From: CAVQSS01 sp963746605
GTDB taxonomy: Bacteria > Desulfobacterota > RBG-13-43-22
Direction of reading: 5' to 3'
DNA length: 64,000 bases
Assembly: GCA_963746605.1 (NCBI GenBank)
Contig: CAVVCH010000045.1
Span: forward strand, 62,001 to 126,000
A model generated the notes under the pieces. That model did no database searches. It saw only the letters and a program-made list of their open reading frames with translations, and had not been told where the DNA came from. Below, piece by piece: positions 29,029 through 36,944 of the stretch (position 1 is the stretch's first letter; the number at the start of each line of letters is the position of its first letter). A program made the translations under genes and the position numbers.

Positions 29029-30564
29029 TTGGTTTTTATTAGCGGCTTTTGGTTGGGGTGTTTCCTGTTCGCTCAAAAGGCGGAAGCGCAATCTGGTATT
29101 CGGGCAAATGAAAAGAAAATATCAGGCACGGTTTTAGCCGACACGGCTGATGATCGGGTGGGGAATTTCCTGATCATTTTAAACAATCAATCGCAGGTGA
29201 AGTTTCCCGCCGGAATCGAAACAGATCGAAAACAGAGACGGAAAATAATGGTCACCACCCTGAGGCAGGCCGCCGGCTCCAGCCAGCCGGGGATCGCCGC
29301 CGAACTGGACCGGTTGGGGGTCCACTATCGGGCTTTCTGGATTATCAATGTCATTGCTGTCAAAGGGACTCGAACCGCGGTGGAAACCCTGGCGCTTCGG
29401 GAGGATGTCAGCCGTATCGAATCCGATCGGGCCTTTCCGGTTCTCCCGGAAAATCCCGGGCTCACCCTGCCGGGCTCGCCGAATGCCCCTCCCTGGAACA
29501 TCCAGAAGATCCAGGCGCCGTTTCTTTGGGGATTGGGATTTACCGGGGAAGGAAGGCTTTATGCCAACGCCGACACCGGGGTCCAGTGGGACCACCCGGC
29601 ACTAAAAAGCAAATACCTGGGCTGGAACGGGCAGACGGCGGATCACCATTATCACTGGTGGGACGCGGTTCACGAGGACTTGAGCGGCAACGGAACCAAT
29701 CCGTGCGGTTTTTCCTCGCCGGTCCCTTGTGATGATTTCGGGCATGGGACTCACACTTTAGGTACCGCGGTAGGTGATGACGGAGAGGCTCATCAGATCG
29801 GCGTGGCTCCAGGGGCCCGGTGGATCTCCTGCCGGAACATGGAGGAGGGCTACGGAAGGCCCAGCACCTACCTGGAATGCTACCAATTTTTTCTGGCGCC
29901 GACGGATTTGAACGGCTTGAACCCCGATCCGGATAAGGCACCCGATGTAGTGGGGAATTCCTATAGTTGTTTTACTTCGGAAGGCTGTTCCCCTCATATC
30001 CTGCAGCCGGCCCTGGAAAATCTGCGGGCGGCCGGCATTTTTATAGCGGCCTCGGCCGGCAACAAAGGATCGTCTTGTGAGAGCATCATGGATCCGCCGG
30101 GCCTGGAGGACTCGGTAGTGACTGTCGGCGGGGTGAATTCCCTGGAGGAGGTGTCTGGCCCGAGCGGTCGCGGTCCGGTAACGGTGGACGGCAGCAACCG
30201 CCTCAAGCCCGACCTGGTGGCCCCCGGAGAGGGAGTGCTTTCCAGTACCCGTGGAAACACCTATGCCACCATGAGCGGCACCTCCATGGCTGTTCCCCAC
30301 GTGGCCGGAGGTGTGGCCCTGCTTTGGTCGGCCTTTCCGCAGTTGGCCGGCCAGGTGGAACAAACGGAAACAATTTTAAAGCAGTCGGCTAAAAAAATTT
30401 TAATGAACCAGACTTGCGGTGGGATACCACCCGCCCAGTTCCCCAATCCCGTCGTCGGCTATGGGTTGCTCGATCTCCAGGCGGCCTATGACTTAATCGT
30501 CAATCAGGCAGACTACCGGGCCTATCTTCCTTTGATTATTGATGGTTACCTAAAAAGTCCTTAG
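29029..30564 (+). CDS. Secreted subtilisin-family (S8) protease with YLPLI motif
   Basis: A serine protease of about 511 residues. The catalytic triad is in NADTGVQWDHPAL (Asp), DDFGHGTHTLGTAVG (His) and MSGTSMAVPHVAGG (Ser). The stretch before residue 130 looks like an I9-type propeptide (FLIILNNQSQ, AVETLALREDVSRIESDRAF). The C-terminus reads DYRAYLPLIIDGYLKSP, the window's shared motif. The start is uncertain: the frame begins at TTG 29029 inside a hydrophobic stretch. A better signal peptide (MVLRAKIKPYFWFLLAAFGW) lies in another frame from GTG 28997, so a one-base deletion near 29060 is possible. Probably extracellular. Confidence 0.85.
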   Translation: MVFISGFWLGCFLFAQKAEAQSGIRANEKKISGTVLADTADDRVGNFLIILNNQSQVKFPAGIETDRKQRRKIMVTTLRQAAGSSQPGIAAELDRLGVHYRAFWIINVIAVKGTRTAVETLALREDVSRIESDRAFPVLPENPGLTLPGSPNAPPWNIQKIQAPFLWGLGFTGEGRLYANADTGVQWDHPALKSKYLGWNGQTADHHYHWWDAVHEDLSGNGTNPCGFSSPVPCDDFGHGTHTLGTAVGDDGEAHQIGVAPGARWISCRNMEEGYGRPSTYLECYQFFLAPTDLNGLNPDPDKAPDVVGNSYSCFTSEGCSPHILQPALENLRAAGIFIAASAGNKGSSCESIMDPPGLEDSVVTVGGVNSLEEVSGPSGRGPVTVDGSNRLKPDLVAPGEGVLSSTRGNTYATMSGTSMAVPHVAGGVALLWSAFPQLAGQVEQTETILKQSAKKILMNQTCGGIPPAQFPNPVVGYGLLDLQAAYDLIVNQADYRAYLPLIIDGYLKSP

Positions 30565-30636
30565 AGGCAGCCCCGGCTGAAAAAGAAGCGACTAAACAGT
30601 CTATTTTTAACTTATTACCAAAAGGAGGTAAGAACG

Positions 30637-31128
30637 ATGAGACACGTATTTCTGAGTATTGGTTTCGTTTTGGTGGTTTTGGCCGGTCTGCTCGCCACAC
30701 CGGTCTTCATCGGCTCCGATCGGGCGATGGCGGCCCCCGATATCTTCGCCAGCCCAGTTCACGGCGGCTGCTACATCGCCGGGCCGTCCGATTGCCGGAT
30801 ACATGTGGAACCTTTTACCATCAACATAGCGGCTGCCACGAAATTGGTGCAGTTTCAGTTGGTGGCTATCCAGGGGGGTACCGGCGTTCAGAAGGTAATC
30901 TATGATTTTCGGCCTGACCAATCCAATCCGGTGCCTCCTTCCGGGAACACCTTCACGCCTTCACTGGTTGCCCAGGATTTCGGCGCCACTTGCGGCCAGT
31001 CGTATGAGATCAGCCTGCAGGGTAAAGACACCGGCGACGCCAGCCTATTTAATCTGGGGCTGACCGCCCAATTTTCCTGCCCCAAAGGGGATTTCCGGGA
31101 TTTCTTGCCATTAATCAACAGAGATTAA
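30637..31128 (+). CDS. Small secreted protein with FLPLI motif
   Basis: 163 residues. ATG 30637 has a strong AAAGGAGG site. Signal peptide MRHVFLSIGFVLVVLAGLLA is cleaved near AMAAP. The mature protein has four Cys (GGCYIAGPSDC, ATCGQSY, FSCPKG) and ends GDFRDFLPLINRD. The layout resembles the small secreted proteins at 22.4-23.4 kb (a Cys-Pro shortly before FLPLI), though sequence similarity is weak. Lies about 70 bases after the subtilisin gene and may be co-transcribed. Function unknown. Confidence 0.7.
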   Translation: MRHVFLSIGFVLVVLAGLLATPVFIGSDRAMAAPDIFASPVHGGCYIAGPSDCRIHVEPFTINIAAATKLVQFQLVAIQGGTGVQKVIYDFRPDQSNPVPPSGNTFTPSLVAQDFGATCGQSYEISLQGKDTGDASLFNLGLTAQFSCPKGDFRDFLPLINRD

Positions 31129-31227
31129 AAGATAAACAGCGGGAGCCTTCTCGGAGATAAACAGGTTACCGGATCACCCAGGCCGAACCGACCGACTCTT
31201 CCCACGGGAAAAAAGTTTTATTGAAAA

Positions 31228-31464
31228 ATGGAAAAACAAATCCAGGAAATAAAAAGCTGCCTTCCGAATGGGTCCCACCCGGAAAGAATGGTTCTGAGGC
31301 TGATAATTAATCCGGATAGAACCGTAAGGGCGGTGAATTTCATTTTGAAGATCGACGCCGGCGCCCGGAAATGTATTTTGAAAATAACGGAAAAGTGGCG
31401 CTGCCCGGCCACTCGGGACGGCCTTCAGGGGGAAGTAGTCGTAACCGTTGTCCCGGGGCACTGA
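31228..31464 (+). CDS. Mini-protein resembling the AgmX/PglI C-terminal domain
   Basis: 78 residues, no signal peptide. The pattern IQEIKSCL ... MVLRLIINPDRTVRAVNF ... CILKITEKWRCPA matches the C-terminal domain of myxobacterial AgmX/PglI-type (TonB-like) proteins: an initial Cys, a G/NPDGxV strand, a second Cys and W-x-C/F-P. Usually this domain is the tail of a larger envelope protein; here it stands alone, with a weak ribosome site. Could be a remnant or a stand-alone partner. Confidence 0.45.
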   Translation: MEKQIQEIKSCLPNGSHPERMVLRLIINPDRTVRAVNFILKIDAGARKCILKITEKWRCPATRDGLQGEVVVTVVPGH

Positions 31465-31529
31465 GAAAAAAAGAAAGGGGGTTCATTGGACACGCTTTCG
31501 GCCAATGAACCCCTTACAAGATGAGATGC

Positions 31530-31567
31530 CTAAATCCGAAACTCGAAGCACGAAATTCGGATTTAGG
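31530..31567. repeat. CTAAATCCGAAACTCGAAGCACG-type palindromic repeat
   Basis: CTAAATCCGAAACTCGAAGC...TTCGGATTTAG, with mirrored ends. The same word family (ATCCGAAACTCGA, GCACGAAATTCGGATTT) recurs near 40256-40300, 42150-42298 and 52048-52165. It sits just beyond the stop of rhlE. Confidence 0.6.
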
Positions 31568-31569
31568 AT

Positions 31570-32730
31570 TTATCCATAGATCCGGGCGCCCTTCCGGACG
31601 AATTTCTTCTCAGTTTCGAAGCCCGGGACTGTTTTCCGGGGCAGTCGCTGGCCAAGCCTCTGCTCGATGGACCGGAAGGTTCTCTCTTCGTCCGGTGAAA
31701 CGAGGGTGCAGGCGTCCCCGGTGGCGTTGGCCCGCCCGGTCCGGCCGACCCGATGCACATAGTCCTCCGCCTGGCCCGGCACGTCAAAGTTGCAGACCAG
31801 GCCGATGGCTTCCACGTCAATGCCCCGGGCCGCGATGTCCGTAGCCACCAGAACCTGGAAGCGACCCGCCTTGAACCCGGCCAAAGCCTCGGTTCGTTGC
31901 CCCTGGCTGCGGTTGCCGTGAATCCGGCCGCAACGCACCCCTTTTTTTTCGAGGAAGTCGGCCAGCCGATTGGCCCGGTGCTTGGTCCGGGTAAAGGCCA
32001 GGACGCTCTTCGACTGATCCTGTTTGAGAAGGGCCAGCAGGAGGTTCGATTTCATTTCCTGAGGTATGGCGTAGGCCACCTGGGTGATCCCGGCGGCCGA
32101 CATGGGTTTCGGGGTGATATTAAGGGAAACCGGATCCTTCAGCATCTCCCGGGCCAGGGTTACAATGGGCGGCGGCAGAGTAGCCGAGAAGAAAAGGGTC
32201 TGCCGTTTTACCGGGAGGCTTCCCAGGATCCGCCGGATATCAGGCAAAAAGCCCATATCGAGCATCCGGTCCGCCTCGTCCAGCACCAGATGGGTAATGC
32301 CGTCCAGCCGTGCGTAATCGCTGCGCATATGGTCGAGGAGCCGCCCGGGCGTGGCGATAATCGCGTCCACCTTCCGGCGAAAAGCTTGAACCTGCGGAAC
32401 GGGAGAGACGCCGCCGTAGACCGCCATGGCCTTAAGCGAGGTGTAGCGGGCCAGGTCCTGCAGGTGATCCGTGATCTGCACGGCCAGCTCCCGTGTGGGG
32501 ACCAGGACCAAAACCCTGGTTTTTCCGCGGGGCTGCCCGATCAATTGGTGAAGGATGGGGAGCAGGAAGGCGGCGGTCTTACCGCTTCCGGTCACCGCCG
32601 TGGCCATGATATCCCGGCCCTGGAGCAGGGGGGGAATGGCCAGCCGTTGGATCGGGGTCGGTTGCTCGAATCCTTTTTTAGCAATGGCTTTCAATAGGTT
32701 AGGGTGAAGTTCAAAAGCTGTAAATGACAT
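31570..32730 (-). CDS. rhlE: DEAD-box RNA helicase (RhlE-like)
   Basis: 386 residues with the full set of DEAD-box motifs. The Q motif region is FEQPTPIQRLAIPPLLQGRD, Walker A is AVTGSGKTA, and motif Ib is TPGRLLDHM. The DEAD box is VLDEADRMLDMGF, SAT is FFSATLPP, and motif VI is HRVGRTGRA. The C-terminus is short and lacks the long basic tail of some homologues. Closest in style to RhlE, which acts in rRNA maturation and RNA remodelling. Start ATG 32730 has an AAAGGAG site. Confidence 0.9.
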   Translation of the reverse strand: MSFTAFELHPNLLKAIAKKGFEQPTPIQRLAIPPLLQGRDIMATAVTGSGKTAAFLLPILHQLIGQPRGKTRVLVLVPTRELAVQITDHLQDLARYTSLKAMAVYGGVSPVPQVQAFRRKVDAIIATPGRLLDHMRSDYARLDGITHLVLDEADRMLDMGFLPDIRRILGSLPVKRQTLFFSATLPPPIVTLAREMLKDPVSLNITPKPMSAAGITQVAYAIPQEMKSNLLLALLKQDQSKSVLAFTRTKHRANRLADFLEKKGVRCGRIHGNRSQGQRTEALAGFKAGRFQVLVATDIAARGIDVEAIGLVCNFDVPGQAEDYVHRVGRTGRANATGDACTLVSPDEERTFRSIEQRLGQRLPRKTVPGFETEKKFVRKGARIYG

Positions 32731-33034
32731 AAATCTCCTTTGTCCACGGGCAATCTTGACCTGAACAGGCAGGTCCGGCCCGATGGGTTAATCCGGCTGG
32801 TTTAAATGGAAGGCGTGGGACTTTGAAAAAGAAAAACGGAGGGATTGCCGGTGAAGCCGCCGTTCAGGCTCTGCTGTTCCACTTGGTCTTGCGAAGTGCG
32901 CCAAAGGCTAAAGGCTGACGGGTTAGGCTTCCGGAGCTTTAGGCAAGAACTGATTTAATAATTTCAATAAAATACAACAAGCCGAGACGGATGTCAAGGT
33001 AAAACCGCCTTGCCCGTTCAGCAGGTAATTCTTC
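32731..33034. other. Intergenic region upstream of rhlE
   Basis: About 300 bases separating rhlE from the following minus-strand gene's terminator. It presumably carries the rhlE promoter and leader; DEAD-box helicase genes often have long leaders, but I see no defined element. Confidence 0.3.
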
Positions 33035-33040
33035 ATTTAT

Positions 33041-33098
33041 AGCCAATTAATAAAAAAGGGCGGATCGTCATAGATCCACCCTTTTTTATTAATTGGCT
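33041..33098 (-). terminator. Long-stem terminator
   Basis: Arms of about 26 bp (AGCCAATTAATAAAAAAGGG...CCCTTTTTTATTAATTGGCT) with an inner GGATC/GATCC stem and one mismatch. It lies just past the stop of the minus-strand gene at 33110 and includes T-runs on both strands. Confidence 0.75.
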
Positions 33099-33109
33099 TG
33101 GGAAAGGAA

Positions 33110-33388
33110 TTACTTCTTTTCCGCCGGGGCCGCGGGGGCCTTCTCTTCAGCCTTCTTTTCAGTGGCCGGAGCAGCCTTCTTAGCCTTTTTCTTGCTCTTC
33201 TTCTTGGGAGCAGCCTTCTTTTCTCCCTCAGCCTTGGGCTCAGCAGCGGGCTTATCAGCCGGAGCAGCCGGAGCAGCAGCAGCCGGAGCGGCAGCCGGTT
33301 TCTCAGCAGCCTTGTCAGCGGCGAAAGCGGCCATGGAGAAGACCAGAGCAAACGCCACAACTGTCATTAAAGCAAATAACTTTTTCAT
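33110..33388 (-). CDS. Small secreted Ala/Lys/Pro-rich protein
   Basis: 92 residues. Signal peptide MKKLFALMTVVAFALVFSMA is cleaved after AFA. The mature part consists almost entirely of Ala, Lys, Pro and Glu (AEKPAAAPAAAAPAAPADKP, KKKSKKKAKKAAPATEKK). Strong AAAGGAGG site and its own terminator, so it is a real monocistronic gene. A low-complexity, histone-H1-like basic periplasmic peptide; function unknown. Confidence 0.7.
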   Translation of the reverse strand: MKKLFALMTVVAFALVFSMAAFAADKAAEKPAAAPAAAAPAAPADKPAAEPKAEGEKKAAPKKKSKKKAKKAAPATEKKAEEKAPAAPAEKK

Positions 33389-33707
33389 AGATTTCCACCT
33401 CCTTTCCTCTAAACTAAACTAAATTATTTCATAAGCCGTGAAGCGCTATGAACATTTTTTACTATGTATATAAGCAAACATTATGCCAGATTGAAATAAA
33501 AAAATAGTTACAACTAAATCGGTAGGTTATCAAATCTGTTGGTTTCGATAACCCTTCCGGCAATGACCATTTTTCTATTTTTTGGAATATGCCCGATTTT
33601 CAATGGAATATTGTCTATATTTTAGAATCGTCCTGGCGTAAAATAGTTGACGAAAAATAGAATAGCTGGGAAGTATATTTACGAATCCCGGTGAAAAGGA
33701 GGTGCCC
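33389..33707. other. Divergent promoter region
   Basis: About 320 AT-rich bases between the divergent small secreted protein and lemA. Likely promoters for both; I can point to no specific box with confidence. Confidence 0.3.
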
Positions 33708-34268
33708 ATGTTGTCCCTGCTTATAGTCCTGACCCTTTCGGGCCTGATTATCCTTTCCATAATAGTGATCTACAATAAGTTGATTCGGCTCAAAAACACC
33801 GTCAAATCGTCCTGGTCGGACGTGGATGTCCAATTGAAAAAACGGTACGACCTGCTGCCGAACCTGATAGAAACCGTTAAAGGGTATGCGGCTCATGAAA
33901 AATCGGTCTTTCAAAAAGTGACTGAAGCCCGTTCCCAGGCCATGAAGACCGCCGGACCCACTGAAAAAGCATTGGCTGAAACCCAGCTTCAGGCCACTCT
34001 CAAAACCCTCTTTGCCCTGGCCGAGGCCTACCCGGACCTGAAGGCCAATGCCAATTTTGCCCAGTTGCAGTCTCAACTTCAATCCCTGGAAGGCGATATT
34101 GAGAATGCCCGGCGTTACTATAATGCCGTCGTCCGGGATTACAACATCCTCATCGAGTCTTTTCCCTCAAACCTCATCGCCTCAGGCTTCAAGTTTGAAA
34201 AATCGGACTTTTTTGAACTGCAGTCGCCGGAGACGGAACGTCAACCGGTGAAGGTCAGCTTTTCGTAA
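33708..34268 (+). CDS. lemA: LemA family protein
   Basis: 186 residues from ATG 33708, preceded by AAAGGAGGTG. An N-terminal transmembrane helix (LLIVLTLSGLIILSIIVIY) is followed by the LemA helical domain with SSWSDVDVQLKKRYDLLPNL and ENARRYYNAVVRDYNILIES. Family function is unsettled. lemA is usually followed by a TPM/DUF2207 membrane protein; here only a C-terminal scrap of such a gene remains directly downstream (34269-34404). Confidence 0.9.
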   Translation: MLSLLIVLTLSGLIILSIIVIYNKLIRLKNTVKSSWSDVDVQLKKRYDLLPNLIETVKGYAAHEKSVFQKVTEARSQAMKTAGPTEKALAETQLQATLKTLFALAEAYPDLKANANFAQLQSQLQSLEGDIENARRYYNAVVRDYNILIESFPSNLIASGFKFEKSDFFELQSPETERQPVKVSFS

Positions 34269-34404
34269 CCATTCCATCAACCAGGCTACTTCGGCCATGA
34301 CCACGGCCCTGGTTTCTTCCCCTCGGGGCAGCGGTTCCGAAGGAGGTTTCAGCGGTGGTTCCTCCGGCGGCGGTTTTGGCGGGGGAGGCGGAGGAAGCTG
34401 GTAA
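34269..34404 (+). pseudogene. C-terminal remnant of a DUF2207/TPM-type partner of LemA
   Basis: Directly after lemA, in another frame, NHSINQATSAMTTALVSS runs into GSGSEGGFSGGSSGGGFGGG and ends GGGSW with TAA at 34402-34404. A Ser/Gly-rich tail ending SW is the hallmark of DUF2207 and TPM-domain membrane proteins that normally accompany LemA. The body of the gene is missing, which suggests an internal deletion that brought the tail next to lemA. Confidence 0.6.
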
Positions 34405-34545
34405 TTTTTTCCCGCCAATAATTGGCAGCCCCCCGCCAACTTTTTGCGCCTTCGTTCCTCCCCCGCACGCGGGGCCAATCCTTCCTGTCTTTATAACTAA
34501 TTGATATAAATATTACTTTTATCTAGGACGGTCGGTCGCCCGGGT

Positions 34546-34561
34546 TGGTATTAGTATTGCA
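34546..34561 (+). promoter_or_regulatory. Sigma-54-type promoter for the first pilin
   Basis: TGGTATTAGTATTGCA fits the -24/-12 consensus TGGCAC(N5)TTGCA in spacing and in the GG and GC dinucleotides. About 200 bases before the pilin ATG, so the leader is long. Pilin genes are classically RpoN/PilR-controlled. An equivalent site stands before the second pilin. Confidence 0.65.
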
Positions 34562-34762
34562 TTTGTGAAAGACAACAATCAGCGGCCTATTAATTAGCTA
34601 GTAAAAAAAATTGATATAAGGGGGTGAGTGAAACAGGTAAGGCATTCAGATTCATCAGGTTGGGGGATGTGGTCATTGGTATTAAAAACGAATCGTCAAC
34701 CCTAAAGTCTTTGGAAAAAGAAACCGATAAAACAACAAAACACCATTCAAGGAGGAAGAGAC

Positions 34763-35164
34763 ATGATTAAGCAATTAAACAAAAAGAGGAATCAAAAGGG
34801 TTTCACCCTGGTGGAACTCCTGGTGGTCATCGCCATCATCGGTATTCTGGCCGCCATCGCCATCCCGCAGTATAACCAATACCGGAACCGGGGTTACATC
34901 GCTTCCTTAAAATCGGACGCGAAAAACCTCTACACAGCGACTCAGGCCTGGATCGCCGATAACCCGGGCGGCGCTCTGGTAGCCGATACCAGCACGAACG
35001 GCGCTGATTATGGTACTTATAAATCGGCCGGCAGGTCCAGCCCGGGAAATACCTGCGCGGTTTCGGCAGCGGGGATTGTCACGGCCGTCAACGCGGTTGC
35101 GGCCAACGGATCCTATATCATCAATGCCGATGGGACAGTAAACAACACGCTGTCACCTAAATAA
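34763..35164 (+). CDS. Type IV major pilin, copy 1
   Basis: 133 residues with the prepilin peptidase site KGFTLVELLVVIAIIGIL (cleavage after G; N-methylated Phe; Glu at +5) and the geopilin-like segment AIPQYNQYRNRGYIAS. The C-terminal part is short with a single Cys (GNTCAVS), closer to major pilins of deltaproteobacteria than to minor pseudopilins. Nearly identical in its first half to the copy at 35596. The ATG has an AAGGAGGAAG site. It has its own sigma-54-like promoter and a terminator. Confidence 0.93.
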   Translation: MIKQLNKKRNQKGFTLVELLVVIAIIGILAAIAIPQYNQYRNRGYIASLKSDAKNLYTATQAWIADNPGGALVADTSTNGADYGTYKSAGRSSPGNTCAVSAAGIVTAVNAVAANGSYIINADGTVNNTLSPK

Positions 35165-35185
35165 AAAATTAAAAACCTAAGAAAG

Positions 35186-35214
35186 GCCCGGGGTGCATTC
35201 TCCGGGCTTTTTTT
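35186..35214 (+). terminator. Terminator of pilin copy 1
   Basis: GCCCGGGGTGCATTCTCCGGGC followed by seven T. It separates the two pilin genes. Confidence 0.85.
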
Positions 35215-35385
35215 ATTCAGGCTATCTCCTTTCGAGCTGACTGGAAATCTCTTTCCCGCCCAAAAAGGCCCACTTCGACAATCTTTTGCGCAACTTCCCT
35301 TTCGCGTCCGGAAGGCCCCTGGATCATTTTTTTTAAACACCTTGATTTAACAAGCAATCAAACGAATTCGGCAACTCCCCCGGGT

Positions 35386-35401
35386 TGGTATTTGTCTTGC
35401 A
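35386..35401 (+). promoter_or_regulatory. Sigma-54-type promoter for the second pilin
   Basis: TGGTATTTGTCTTGCA, in the same CCCGGGTTGGTATT context as the site before pilin copy 1 and at about the same distance from the start codon. The matching leader also includes a conserved AAGGGGGTGAG block (near 35455 and 34618). Confidence 0.65.
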
Positions 35402-35595
35402 AAACAGGAAAGGCAAAAAACAGCGGCTTGCTTCTTTATTCGTCAAGAAAAATAGAAGGGGGTGAGGGGTTAATCAGAAAGCTTCGATCTGTTCGTTTGA
35501 GAACCTGGTCCTTGGATCAATTAAAAACGTCAACCCTTAAAGCCTTAAGAGAATGAACCGATAAGACGATTAAATTTCATTCAAGGGGGAATAAA

Positions 35596-35997
35596 ATGTT
35601 CAAGCAATTAAACAAGCAGAGGAATCAAAAAGGGTTCACGCTGGTGGAACTTCTGGTGGTCATCGCCATCATCGGCATTCTGGCCGCCATCGCCATCCCC
35701 CAGTATAACCAATACCGAAACCGGGGCTATATCGCTTCTTTGAAATCGGACGCGAAAAATCTCTTCACCGCGGTTCAGGCCTGGGTCGCCGATAATCCGG
35801 GCGGCGCCCTGGTGGCCGATACCAGCACGAACGGCGCGGCCTATGGAACGTATTCCTCTGCCGGCAGGGCCAGCCCGGGGAATACCTGCGCGGTTACCGC
35901 GGCTGGAGTGGTTACGGCCACCAACGCGACCGCGGCCAACGGATCCTATGTGATCAATGCCGATGGTACGGTAGCGGACACCCTGTCACCCAAATAA
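35596..35997 (+). CDS. Type IV major pilin, copy 2
   Basis: 133 residues, a tandem duplicate of the pilin at 34763 with the same KGFTLVELLVVIAIIGIL leader junction and YNQYRNRGYIASLKSDAKN segment. Differences cluster in the C-terminal half (AVQAWVADNPGG, YSSAGRASPG, VTATNATAANG), the surface-exposed side of pilins. Own promoter, leader and terminator, so the two copies may be expressed separately. Confidence 0.93.
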   Translation: MFKQLNKQRNQKGFTLVELLVVIAIIGILAAIAIPQYNQYRNRGYIASLKSDAKNLFTAVQAWVADNPGGALVADTSTNGAAYGTYSSAGRASPGNTCAVTAAGVVTATNATAANGSYVINADGTVADTLSPK

Positions 35998-36678
35998 ATA
36001 ATCCTCCAAAGTGCCCGGGGAATCTTCCCTGGGCACTTTAGGATCTGTCCCCTGCCCTTTTCCCGGCCTTCGTCTTCTAAAATTTTCCCGATTTTCTTCC
36101 AGGCGCTCATTCAGGATTCGGGATGAATCAGCCGGATGATCAGGTCCGTGCATGCGGGAGAGATCCCCGGCAATCCAAAAGTTGCTGCCGGGGTTGTCCA
36201 TTTTAAATATTTTTTTTAAGGTTTCCGGGCCTTGCCCTGTTTGAACCAGAATGGTTCGGCAGCCTACCCCTTTTCCCGCCTCCAGGTCTTTCAGGGTATC
36301 GCCTACAAAGACGCATTTCTTTAAATTCAAATGGTGATCCCGGGCGGCCTGTTTCAGCAGGGCGGTCCCGGGCTTGCGGCAGTCGCAACCCTCATCCGGG
36401 CGATGGGGGCAATAATAGATTCCCGAGATTTCTCCCCCGGCCCGGGCGATATCCCGCATCATCTTCCCGTGCAGACTCTCCAAGGCCTCCCGGGTGACGA
36501 TCCCCCGGTTGATTACGGATTGATTGGTGATGACCAGCACGGTAATCCCGGCCTCCCGCAAGGCGCGCAGGGCCGCCTTGACCCCGGGAATGAATCGGAA
36601 CTCTTCCCAGCTTTTGACGTAATCCGCCCGATCCCGACAAATCACACCGTCTCGGTCTAAAAAAACAACACGATTCAT
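35986..36678 (-). CDS. HAD hydrolase, heptose-1,7-bisphosphate phosphatase-like
   Basis: 230 residues. Motif I is VFLDRDGVICRDRADYVKSW, motif II ITNQS, and motif III FVGDTLKDLEAGKG. The Cys-rich zinc loop CPHRPDEGCDCRKPG is typical of GmhB (D-glycero-D-manno-heptose 1,7-bisphosphate 7-phosphatase) and related histidinol phosphatases. LPS heptose synthesis is the likely pathway. The C-terminal ~45 residues form a basic extension (RRRRPGKGQG) that reads through the terminator of the convergent pilin; the frame overlaps the pilin stop by 12 bases. Confidence 0.85.
   Translation of the reverse strand: MNRVVFLDRDGVICRDRADYVKSWEEFRFIPGVKAALRALREAGITVLVITNQSVINRGIVTREALESLHGKMMRDIARAGGEISGIYYCPHRPDEGCDCRKPGTALLKQAARDHHLNLKKCVFVGDTLKDLEAGKGVGCRTILVQTGQGPETLKKIFKMDNPGSNFWIAGDLSRMHGPDHPADSSRILNERLEENRENFRRRRPGKGQGTDPKVPREDSPGTLEDYLFG
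36008..36039 (+). terminator. Terminator of pilin copy 2
   Basis: AAAGTGCCCGGGGAATCTTC followed by CCTGGGCACTTT: a strong hairpin eleven bases after the pilin stop, inside the tail of the convergent HAD gene. Confidence 0.7.
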
Positions 36679-36780
36679 CCGATCACCTCTTCTCGGGTCT
36701 ATTCTCTTGACATCCTGAGCCGTTCAGATAGTAATAGGAAAATAATCTAAAACTGGACTCAAGGCTTTTGGATTGCTGAT

Positions 36781-36861
36781 GTAGGGGCGGGGTTCATCCC
36801 CGCCCGTGCCCCGGGCCTACTGGCAGCGGAGGCATCGGGCGGGGATGAACCCCGCCCCTAC
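36781..36861. repeat. GTAGGGG-type palindromic repeat, copy 2 (GC-rich variant)
   Basis: Perfect 25-bp terminal inverted repeats: the left end starts GTAGGGGCGGGGTTCATCCC and the right end is its reverse complement, with a ~31-bp interior. Same design as the copies at 3786 and 37646, with C replacing A in the stem. Confidence 0.8.
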
Positions 36862-36944
36862 CATAAACACAGCTCGTTGTCCTCTGAAATCCCTAACCTA
36901 TTATCGTCCTTTGTGGATGCCCGTCCCATGTATGGGGGTTAACC

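Noticed and set aside
22872..31128. LPXTG-type sorting or PEP-CTERM for the FLPLI motif
   Set aside because: No L-P-x-T-G, no PEP, no C-terminal hydrophobic helix with basic tail after the motif; no sortase or exosortase gene is seen in the window.
26255..31128. Prophage or integrative element
   Set aside because: No integrase, capsid, tail or lysis genes; the secreted island has no visible att sites.
31753..32697. Plus-strand 314-codon frame opposite rhlE
   Set aside because: Antisense shadow of a clear DEAD-box helicase; the minus strand carries all helicase motifs.
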